Part shown: positions 7,194-12,994 of the stretch, piece by piece | Layout: every line of letters starts with the position of its first letter | How positions within the stretch are numbered: the stretch's first letter is position 1 | Assembly: GCA_019423445.1 (NCBI GenBank) | Contig: JAHZBJ010000009.1 | Span: forward strand, 5,584 to 18,577 | From: Oscillospiraceae bacterium | Lineage (GTDB): Bacteria; Bacillota; Clostridia; Oscillospirales; Ruminococcaceae | Direction of reading: 5' to 3' | Length of the DNA stretch: 12,994 nucleotides | Translations under genes and position numbers: made by a program | The notes under the pieces: generated by a model | The model's database searches: none | What the model was told of the DNA's origin: nothing | Seen by the model: only the letters and a program-made list of their open reading frames with translations

Positions 7194-8155
7194 GCGCAAA
7201 AAAACGCATGACCAAAAAGCAGCGCAAGCGTCTGGCAGGGCTGGTTCTGGGCCTGGTTGTCATCTGTGCCGCCGGCCTGATGACCCTTGGGGGGCTGGAT
7301 ATCTCCCCCCTCACCGAAGCTTTTCCCGCTCTGAAGGAGCTCTTTCCCCAGGAGGCATCTGTACCTGTTGTCTCACTCCCCGCCCAGGGGCACCTTCGGG
7401 TGCATTTTCTGGATGTGGGACAGGGGGACTGCGTCCTGATCCAGGGGCCGGAGAGCACCGTGATGCTGGACGGCGGGGAATCGGAATACGGACCGGATAT
7501 TGTGGAATACCTCCGCTCCCAGGGAGTGGAGGGGATCGATTATTACATCAACTCCCACCCCCATTCCGACCACTACGGCGGTATTCTGGAGGTTCTGGAG
7601 TCCATTCCCGCCGAAACCTTCTGCCTGGGGCCCATCCCCCAGGATATCTACCCCACCACCCGGGGCTATGAAAAGCTGGTGGATCACCTGTCCGCCTCCG
7701 AGACAGAGGTCCGGACTCTTCTCCCGGGGGACACCCTGGAACTGGGCGGAGGCGGCGTCCTCACCGTTTTAGGCCCGGTGGAGGAATACGATGACCTGAA
7801 TAATATCTCCCTGGTAAGCCGGCTGGACTTTGGGGAAACCTCCTTCCTCTTCTGCGGCGACGCCGAGAAGAAGCCCGAAGGGGATCTCCTGGAGTCCGGC
7901 GCCTGCCTGACAGCCGATGTCTGGATGGTCCCCCACCACGGCAGCAACACCGGAGCGGACCCGGAGTTTCTGGAAGCAGTGAGCCCTGAGTACGCTGTCA
8001 TCTCGGTTGGCCGGGACAACGACTACGGCCATCCCGGGGAGGAGATGCTGGATCTCCTCTCCCAGAGGGGCATCACCCCGCTGCGCACCGACCTTGACGG
8101 CGCCATTGTCTTTGACACCGATGGCGAGGAACTGTCGGTATCCACCCAAAAGTAA
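7190..8155 (+). CDS. Membrane-anchored ComEC-like metallo-beta-lactamase-fold hydrolase
   Basis: This 321-residue protein has a basic N-terminus and one hydrophobic segment (about 14-34), so it is probably exported and held at the outer face of the membrane or secreted. The metallo-beta-lactamase domain follows, beginning VHFLDVGQGDC, the opening typical of the domain at the C-terminus of ComEC. Metal ligands are visible as His123-x-His125-x-Asp127-His128, Asp224 in FCGDAE, His249/His250 in VPHHGSN and His281 in YGHPG. The set is complete, so the protein is probably active, likely as a phosphodiesterase or nuclease-type hydrolase. No ComEC channel domain is present. It starts within the ygiQ stop (4-base overlap) with an AAAGG-type ribosome site 9 bases upstream. 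It precedes a DUF3006 gene, a pairing that recurs in Clostridia. The substrate is unknown. Confidence 0.9.
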   Translation: MSAKKRMTKKQRKRLAGLVLGLVVICAAGLMTLGGLDISPLTEAFPALKELFPQEASVPVVSLPAQGHLRVHFLDVGQGDCVLIQGPESTVMLDGGESEYGPDIVEYLRSQGVEGIDYYINSHPHSDHYGGILEVLESIPAETFCLGPIPQDIYPTTRGYEKLVDHLSASETEVRTLLPGDTLELGGGGVLTVLGPVEEYDDLNNISLVSRLDFGETSFLFCGDAEKKPEGDLLESGACLTADVWMVPHHGSNTGADPEFLEAVSPEYAVISVGRDNDYGHPGEEMLDLLSQRGITPLRTDLDGAIVFDTDGEELSVSTQK

Positions 8156-8224
8156 AGGGCCCGGGGGTCTCCGTCACTGCCGCTCCCAGGCCCAGGCCGC
8201 CTTTGAGAAAGGAGCTGTTGCGCC

Positions 8225-8437
8225 ATGATCATCATCGACCGGTTTGAAGGGGAATACGCCGTTTGTGAGGAGGAAGACGGCCGCTTCCGGAAGATCCCCA
8301 AGGTGCTTCTTCCCCCGGGAAGCCGGGAGGGGGACTGTCTGGTCCCCGACAGGGACGGCGGCTGGCAAACCGACCGGACCGCCACCCGGGAGCGCCGGGA
8401 ACGGATCCGAAAAAAGCTGGAGGCACTGTATCAGTAA
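8225..8437 (+). CDS. DUF3006 domain-containing small protein
   Basis: This 70-residue protein opens with MIIIDRFEGEYAVCE, the hallmark of DUF3006: a short beta strand, D-R-F-E-G, then an acidic strand. A helix rich in Arg and Glu ends the protein. It has no signal peptide or membrane segment. AAAGGAG at 8208-8214 lies 10 bases upstream of the ATG. Genes of this family often follow ComEC-like metallo-beta-lactamase-fold genes, as here with a 69-base gap, which suggests a shared but unknown role. The biochemical function has not been established to my knowledge. It is the last gene of the plus-strand block and is followed by a strong terminator. Confidence 0.85.
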   Translation: MIIIDRFEGEYAVCEEEDGRFRKIPKVLLPPGSREGDCLVPDRDGGWQTDRTATRERRERIRKKLEALYQ

Positions 8438-8465
8438 GGCTTCCCGCAATTTCAGCAGCACAGAA

Positions 8466-8515
8466 AAGCACCCCTGCCGCGCCATATCAAATGGCACGGC
8501 AGGGGTGCTTCTTTG
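8466..8515. terminator. Bidirectional intrinsic terminator between convergent blocks
   Basis: A perfect 14-base-pair stem (8466-8479 with 8497-8510), one C/A mismatch (8480/8496) and a further 5 pairs (GCCAT/ATGGC) close on the loop ATCAA (8486-8490). On the plus strand the stem is followed by TTCTTTGG. On the minus strand it is followed by GCTTTTCTG. It therefore serves both the DUF3006 gene and the oppositely oriented dehydrogenase operon. Confidence 0.9.
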
Positions 8516-8549
8516 GATTGCAGAGATCAATTCATTTTTTAGGCGGTCT

Positions 8550-9902
8550 TTACAGGGAAGCGGTCATCTTCTCCGCCATCTCCTGGCTCAGACCCAGATC
8601 CCAAAGAAGCTGGAGAAGGGTGTAGCGGTTACGGACCTCCTTGGCCGCCACAATGGCATCCCGGGTCATTTCCCGGTCCACCCCCACATCCAGAGGGCTT
8701 ACCGGGGCCCCCAGGCTCCGGAGAAGCTCCTCCACCTCCTCAGAGGGAGGAAGCAGCTTTTTGGCGGTGCCCCGGATATCCTCCCAGCGGGCCCGGATCA
8801 CTTCCAGGCGCTCCCTGCGCCCAGCAGGGGCGTTTTTGCCGGTGCGGCGTTCCAGCCGGATCACACCGTCGGCGGCAGGGCCGTAAAGGCGCCGCATCTC
8901 CTCCTCCCAGGCGGCGGCGTCAAAGCGGTCCGCCTCCTCCAAGGCCCGGCTGAAGTCCGGCTCCTCCGCCATCAGGCTCTCGTACATCCGCAGGGCCAGG
9001 ACAGTGCCCACCCCCACCTTAGCGCCGTGAAGCACAGGCTTGCGTCCCTGGAAAAGGAACTGCATCTCCCAGTAGTGGGAGAGATGGTGCTCACAACCCG
9101 AGGCCGGACGGGAGTTCCCTACAAAGCTCATGGCAATGCCGGTGAGGATCAGGGCCTCGGTGACACTCTGGATCGCTTCGGGGTCCCGCTGGGGGATCCC
9201 TGCCAGATTGTCCCGTACCTGGCGTATGGAGCGGCGCACCATCTCCTCCACCTGGGGGCAGTGGTATTCGCCGCAGATAATATGGGCCATCTGCCAGTCG
9301 CAAAGGCAGGTGTATTTTCCCAGGATATCCCCCACCCCTGCGGCAATCATTTCCATGGGCGCCTTGCTGAGGATGCCGGTGTCCGCGAAAATGGCCAGAG
9401 GAACGTGGGCGTCATAGGTGGTCTTGAGATTATCGGTAATCAGGGCCGCCCCCACAGAGGCAAAGCCGTCCATGGAAGGAGCGGTGGCCACCACCACATA
9501 GGGCAGGCCCATTCGGAAGCTGAGGAACTTGCAGCAGTCGTTGATGGTGCCGGTGCCCACTGCCACCACCAGATCGGTGCCGGCAGGCACCGCCATCAGC
9601 AGCGAGCCCAAGGAGGTCTCGTCAGGCACCGGTTCCCGGGAGGGAAGGATTTTGCAGACACAGGCCGCTCCCGCCTCTCTCAGCACATCCCGGGCCAGTT
9701 CCCCGGCGGCTTCCCAGGTGTTGGGATCCGCCACCAGGAAAACATGGGAAAAACCTTTCTCCCGGACCAGCTCCCCCAAGCCCTTCATGGCATCGGGCCC
9801 CACTTGGACCCGCTCCAAAGCGCTCCGGTGGAAGTGGCCGCAGGAGCAGCGGAAACCCCTGCCCAGATAGTCGGAGATGCTCCGGCAGTTTTTCAGTTCC
9901 AT
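8550..9902 (-). CDS. araM: sn-Glycerol-1-phosphate dehydrogenase (AraM/EgsA family)
   Basis: This 450-residue protein of the iron-alcohol-dehydrogenase superfamily should interconvert dihydroxyacetone phosphate and sn-glycerol-1-phosphate with NAD(P)H. The nucleotide-binding GTGTIND is at 116-122. The metal ligands fit Asp145 (SMDGFAS), a His of CEHHLSH (His272/273/276) and His292 (LHGAKVG), all matching B. subtilis AraM, a metal-dependent G1P dehydrogenase. The N-terminus carries CSCGHFH (Cys19, Cys21, His23, His25), which I recall from clostridial members but not from B. subtilis AraM. It may bind a metal. The start is set by GGAAGGAG at 9908-9915, 5 bases upstream, and overlaps the end of the HAD gene by 10 bases. 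It is the last gene of an importer-phosphatase operon. Oxidation of imported material or synthesis of G1P for lipids are both possible, and no GGGPS/PcrB gene is in view. Confidence 0.88.
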   Translation of the reverse strand: MELKNCRSISDYLGRGFRCSCGHFHRSALERVQVGPDAMKGLGELVREKGFSHVFLVADPNTWEAAGELARDVLREAGAACVCKILPSREPVPDETSLGSLLMAVPAGTDLVVAVGTGTINDCCKFLSFRMGLPYVVVATAPSMDGFASVGAALITDNLKTTYDAHVPLAIFADTGILSKAPMEMIAAGVGDILGKYTCLCDWQMAHIICGEYHCPQVEEMVRRSIRQVRDNLAGIPQRDPEAIQSVTEALILTGIAMSFVGNSRPASGCEHHLSHYWEMQFLFQGRKPVLHGAKVGVGTVLALRMYESLMAEEPDFSRALEEADRFDAAAWEEEMRRLYGPAADGVIRLERRTGKNAPAGRRERLEVIRARWEDIRGTAKKLLPPSEEVEELLRSLGAPVSPLDVGVDREMTRDAIVAAKEVRNRYTLLQLLWDLGLSQEMAEKMTASL

Positions 9903-10600
9903 TTCTGCTCCTTCCTTTCTTCCTCCTGTCCAAATAGGATATCCCCCAGCTCCGGCAGTTCCCGAATACGGCAGTCCGCCTTGGAGAGGTCCTGAGGGTT
10001 CTCACCCCGGTTGGTGTAGCCGGCGCACCGGAGTCCGGCGGTCTGGGCGGCCTGACAGCCTGCCCTGGAGTCCTCCACCGCCACCGCGTTTTCAGCGGGG
10101 ATACCGGACAGCCGCAAAGCCGCCAGGTAGATGTCCGGCGCCGGCTTCAGGTTCACGATGTCGTTGCCGGTGATGATGCAGCTGAAATACTGGGTGACCC
10201 CCAGATAGTCCAGGATCTGGCGGATGAAGTACTCCTCCGACCCGGAGGATACCGCCGCCCGCACCCCGTTTTCGGTGAGGCGCTTCAAGAGGCTGGTGAG
10301 GCCTGGGGATTCCGGCTCCTGCTTGCGCTGAAGCTCTTCCATCACCATGGCGAACTGCTCCCGGACCAGCTGGTCCACATCCCCATCCATACCGGCGCCA
10401 TCCAGAGCGTGGCGCCAAAAAACGCGGTTGGAGCGCCCGATGTACTCCCGCAGGTCCTCCGGCACCGGAATGCCATGGCTGCGGCAGACACTAATTTTCG
10501 CCACCTCGTGGGCCCACTCACTGTCCAGGATCACCCCGTCCAGGTCGAATACAACCAGCTTTACCGGAGCTCCCTGCATGGTGTTTTTTTTGCTTTCCAT
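9893..10600 (-). CDS. HAD-IA family phosphatase / beta-phosphoglucomutase-like
   Basis: This 235-residue haloacid-dehalogenase-fold enzyme has motif I FDLDGV (nucleophile Asp19, acid/base Asp21), a helical C1 cap at about 30-105, motif II SSGS (118-121), motif III Lys152 (LKPAPD) and motif IV VEDSRAG with Asp177. All catalytic residues are present. It most likely dephosphorylates a small phosphorylated metabolite such as a sugar or polyol phosphate; a mutase activity cannot be excluded. The chosen ATG at 10600 overlaps the upstream ATPase stop by one base (TAATG), which points to coupled translation despite a weak ribosome site. An ATG eight codons in (10579) is an alternative start. The gene lies between an ABC importer and a G1P dehydrogenase. 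This recalls AraL upstream of AraM in B. subtilis, although AraL belongs to a different HAD subclass. Confidence 0.9.
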   Translation of the reverse strand: MESKKNTMQGAPVKLVVFDLDGVILDSEWAHEVAKISVCRSHGIPVPEDLREYIGRSNRVFWRHALDGAGMDGDVDQLVREQFAMVMEELQRKQEPESPGLTSLLKRLTENGVRAAVSSGSEEYFIRQILDYLGVTQYFSCIITGNDIVNLKPAPDIYLAALRLSGIPAENAVAVEDSRAGCQAAQTAGLRCAGYTNRGENPQDLSKADCRIRELPELGDILFGQEEERKEQKWN

Positions 10601-11742
10601 TATTTCGGCTGCCCCAGAAGGGTCTCGGCGTTTTCCAGGGACTCTCCTTTCCTGATGCAATATTCCTGGGGATAACCCAGGTTCTTCTCGGTGGCCGGGT
10701 CGAAGAAGTGAAGTTTCTCGTAGGCCGGACGCCAGTACATCTCCTTGCCGGGATAGGCGCCCACGTCCTGCTCCTCGCTGGCGATGCATTCCGCCCCCGC
10801 AAGGTCGAAGTACACTCCCAGTTTGTTGCCATAGTTCTCCACGTATTTTACGCCCACCTTCAGTCCGCCTTCTCCGGCGCTCTCCAGAAGGGTCATGCTC
10901 TCAGGCCGCACCCCCAGGATTACATCCTGGCCCTGGTGGCTCTCCAGCTGCCGCAGCCAGGGATCGGTGAGGGGAAGCTCCGCCTCCCCCAGCAGAAGCC
11001 GCCGGCCGTCCAGATGAGCAGGGACCAGGTTCATGGGGGGAGACCCGATGAACTTAGCGGTAAAGGTATTGGCGGGGCGGTAGTAGATGTTGTAGGGGGT
11101 ATCGCACATCTGCACGTCTCCCTTATACATCAGCACCACTTTCTGGCCAACTGTCATGGCTTCGATCTGGTCATGGGTAACATAGACAAAGGTGGGATTA
11201 TACATCTCGTGGAGCTTTACCAGCTCCTTCCTGGCCTGCATCCGCAGCTGGGCATCCAGGTTGGAAAGGGGCTCGTCCAGCAGGAAGTAGTCCGCCTTTT
11301 TCACCGCCGCCCGGGCCACCCGCTGCCGCTGGCCGCCGGAAAGCTGCCGGGGCAGACGCTCCTCCAGGCCGGTGAGCTCCAGGGTCCGGATGATGTCATC
11401 CACCCTGCGCTTCACCTCGTCCTTGGGGAGCTTGTAGGTGCGCAGGCCGAAGGCGATGTTCTTGAATACGGTCATATGGGGAAACAGGGCGTAGTTCTGG
11501 AACACCATCGCGATGTTTCTGTCCCCGCTTTCCACATCGTTGACCCGCTTTCCTCCCATGAGCAGGTCGCCGGAGGTGATATCCTCCAGGCCGCTGATCA
11601 TCCGGAGGGTGGTGGTCTTGCCGCAGCCGGAGGGCCCCAGCAGGGTCACCCGTTCCCCGGACTCGATGGTGAGGTTCAGGTCCCGGATCACGACGTTTTT
11701 GTCGTATGCCTTGGTGACATTTTTGAATTGGATGCTTTTCAT
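10600..11742 (-). CDS. ugpC: ABC importer ATPase, UgpC/MalK/MsmK type
   Basis: This 380-residue nucleotide-binding subunit energises a CUT1-family sugar or glycerol-phosphate importer. Walker A GPSGCGKT is at 36-43, the Q-loop Gln82 at 82, signature LSGGQ at 134-138, Walker B YFLLDE at 152-157, D-loop at 160-163 and switch His190. A C-terminal TOBE/OB region (about 240-380) is characteristic of the MalK/UgpC/MsmK group, in which it contacts regulators or stabilises the dimer. The ATG at 11742 follows a GGGGG ribosome site (11748-11752) abutting the permease stop. An upstream in-frame start at 11778 lies inside the permease gene and lacks support. The family name does not fix the substrate: these ATPases serve maltose, oligosaccharides or glycerol-3-phosphate. 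Its placement next to two permeases suggests a dedicated rather than shared ATPase. Confidence 0.93.
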   Translation of the reverse strand: MKSIQFKNVTKAYDKNVVIRDLNLTIESGERVTLLGPSGCGKTTTLRMISGLEDITSGDLLMGGKRVNDVESGDRNIAMVFQNYALFPHMTVFKNIAFGLRTYKLPKDEVKRRVDDIIRTLELTGLEERLPRQLSGGQRQRVARAAVKKADYFLLDEPLSNLDAQLRMQARKELVKLHEMYNPTFVYVTHDQIEAMTVGQKVVLMYKGDVQMCDTPYNIYYRPANTFTAKFIGSPPMNLVPAHLDGRRLLLGEAELPLTDPWLRQLESHQGQDVILGVRPESMTLLESAGEGGLKVGVKYVENYGNKLGVYFDLAGAECIASEEQDVGAYPGKEMYWRPAYEKLHFFDPATEKNLGYPQEYCIRKGESLENAETLLGQPK

Positions 11743-11752
11743 ATGTTCCCCC

Positions 11753-12577
11753 TTACCCCTTGATGCCGGAGCTGGCATAGGTGCTCATAATGTATTTCTG
11801 GCAGCAGGTAAACAGAACCAACGGAATGATCATAGTGGCGGTGGCCATGGCCATGGAGATGGCCATATCCGGGCTTCCCTCCGCCCCCACAAACTGCTGA
11901 AGGGCAAGGGAGAGGGTGAAGTTTTCCTCGGATTTCAGGATCAGGGTGGGCCACACATATTCATTCCAGGAGTTGATAAAGAAGATGATGCCGGTAGAGA
12001 TCACCGCCGGACGGATGATGGGCAGAATCAGGGTGGTCATAATCTTGAAGTGGGGCGTCTTTTCCAGCTTCGCCACCTCAAAGAGGGCCGCCGGGATGGA
12101 CCGCATCTGCTGCCGCAAAAGGAAAATCCCCATGGCGTCGCTGAGCTGAGGCAACAGCACGCCGTAGATGTTGTCCGTCAGCCCCATCTTGGAAAGGGTG
12201 ATGTAGTTGGGGATCATGGTGACGGTAAAGGGGATAAACATGGTGCTGATAAGGATAAAGTAGAGGATGTTCTTCCCCGGGAACCGGAGGAAAACAAAGG
12301 CGTAGGCCACAATGAAGCTGGTGAACACCTTAAACACCATGACGATGGTGGCAATGGTGAGGGTGTTCATCACCACCCGGAAGTAGTCGATACGGGTAGC
12401 GATGGTCTCGTAGTTCTCCAAGGTAGGGTTCTTGGGCCAGAGGGAGAGGACGTCGGCATAAAGCTCCTTCTGGGTTTTAAAGGAATTGGCCACAGCGAAA
12501 ACGATGGGATACAGCATCACCACTACCAGGAGGATGAGGAGAAGGTAGACAAGGATCTTTCCAGGCTTAATTTTCAT
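11753..12577 (-). CDS. CUT1 ABC importer permease, MalG/UgpE/AraQ type
   Basis: This 274-residue inner-membrane subunit has an N-terminal helix (about 8-30) and then five more hydrophobic segments, the usual six-helix MalG-like layout. The cytoplasmic coupling (EAA) loop lies at 167-186, starting EVAKLEKTP and ending ILP. The normally conserved Gly at position 7 of the motif is Lys173. The start at 12577 follows an AAGGGAG-type site and overlaps the upstream permease by 11 bases. Ten bases separate its stop from the ATPase start. The partner permease, ATPase, HAD phosphatase and G1P dehydrogenase form one operon. Likely substrates are oligosaccharides or phosphorylated polyols. The solute-binding protein that would decide this is not in the window. 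Confidence 0.92.
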   Translation of the reverse strand: MKIKPGKILVYLLLILLVVVMLYPIVFAVANSFKTQKELYADVLSLWPKNPTLENYETIATRIDYFRVVMNTLTIATIVMVFKVFTSFIVAYAFVFLRFPGKNILYFILISTMFIPFTVTMIPNYITLSKMGLTDNIYGVLLPQLSDAMGIFLLRQQMRSIPAALFEVAKLEKTPHFKIMTTLILPIIRPAVISTGIIFFINSWNEYVWPTLILKSEENFTLSLALQQFVGAEGSPDMAISMAMATATMIIPLVLFTCCQKYIMSTYASSGIKG

Positions 12578-12994
12578 AGTAGACTCCCTTCTCCACGAAT
12601 TTGATCTCCAGCAGCAGCAGGATGACAAAGAAGATCATGGTCAGCACCGCCAGGGCCGAAGCCGAACCGGTCTGGAAGATGGTGAAGGCTTCCTTGTACA
12701 CCGCGAAGATGATATTGGAGCTGCCGTTGTTGGGACCGCCCATGGTGAGGACGTTGATGGGGGTAAAGACCCACTGCATCCCCCATACCAGGGTGATGAG
12801 GAAGACATAGATGCCGGTAGCGGAGCTCATGGGCACCACAATCTTGAGGAAGATCTCCCAGTTGGGGGTCTTTTCAATTTTGGCGGTCTCGATGAGCTCT
12901 ATGGGGACGCCGGCGGTGGCGGCCAGAAGCACAATGACGTTATAGCCGAATATCTTCCAGGATGTTATGAGACTCAGCACCACAATGACCAAGC
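12567..12994 (-). CDS. CUT1 ABC importer permease, MalF/UgpA/AraP type (partial)
   Basis: Only the C-terminal 141 or so residues are in the window; the frame runs off the right edge without a convincing start. The TTG near 12992 simply lies in the reading frame. Hydrophobic helices around the EAA loop are clear, ending in a last helix and the short tail EKGVYYEN. The EAA loop (12831-12890) reads ETAKIEKTP and then VVP, with Lys in place of the usual Gly, as in the partner permease. Position upstream of a MalG-like permease and overlapping it by 11 bases marks it as the MalF-like half of the heterodimer. The gene start, promoter and probably the binding-protein gene lie beyond 12994. Confidence 0.9.
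   Translation of the reverse strand, partial: LVIVVLSLITSWKIFGYNVIVLLAATAGVPIELIETAKIEKTPNWEIFLKIVVPMSSATGIYVFLITLVWGMQWVFTPINVLTMGGPNNGSSNIIFAVYKEAFTIFQTGSASALAVLTMIFFVILLLLEIKFVEKGVYYEN

Noticed and set aside
5223..7199. 658-residue open frame on the minus strand opposite ygiQ
   Set aside because: Shadow of the YgiQ gene with the same Gly/His/Val-rich composition, no ribosome site and no domain.
8244..9995. 583-residue plus-strand open frame running through the terminator and opposite the G1P dehydrogenase
   Set aside because: It crosses the DUF3006 gene in another frame and the strong terminator, and its composition is that of an antisense shadow of the dehydrogenase.
10708..11763. 351-residue plus-strand open frame opposite the ABC ATPase
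   Set aside because: The opposite strand encodes a complete ATPase with all motifs. The plus-strand translation is low complexity, without family features.

Overview
The window reads as a chromosomal segment from a GC-rich member of the Firmicutes, class Clostridia. The gut Oscillospiraceae (Flavonifractor/Oscillibacter-like) are the best guess. This rests on strong AGGAGG-type ribosome sites, the tepA-ylzJ-ftsK/spoIIIE gene order known from Bacillus subtilis, and Clostridia-style accessory genes (a metallo-beta-lactamase-fold protein with DUF3006, and an AraM-type dehydrogenase). Genus-level placement is inference. Two gene blocks face each other across a strong bidirectional terminator at about 8466-8510.

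Plus-strand block (170-8437). It opens with an extended -10 promoter and a leader hairpin. Then come a ClpP-fold TepA-like protein with a long basic tail, a YlzJ-like small protein, undecaprenyl-diphosphatase UppP, the FtsK/SpoIIIE DNA translocase, a YgiQ-family radical SAM protein behind a 167-base GC-rich leader, a membrane-anchored ComEC-like metallo-beta-lactamase-fold protein, and a DUF3006 protein. These are mostly housekeeping functions: chromosome translocation, lipid-carrier recycling and RNA or protein modification. The unusual points are UppP lying between ylzJ and ftsK, and basic low-complexity tails on TepA and YgiQ.

Minus-strand block (12994 down to 8550). Read in its own direction it contains a permease cut by the window edge, a second permease, a UgpC/MsmK-type ATPase, a HAD-IA phosphatase and an sn-glycerol-1-phosphate dehydrogenase (AraM family). 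Spacings run from an 11-base overlap to a 10-base gap, so it is almost certainly one operon whose promoter and solute-binding protein lie beyond 12994. The content recalls araL-araM-araN-araP-araQ of B. subtilis (phosphatase, G1P dehydrogenase, ABC importer), but with a different HAD subclass and its own ATPase. This is the most interesting part of the window: an importer coupled to phosphatase and glycerol-1-phosphate chemistry, with an unassigned substrate.

I saw no CRISPR array, tRNA or rRNA gene, insertion sequence or phage gene. Several very long antisense ORFs are shadows produced by GC-rich codon use.
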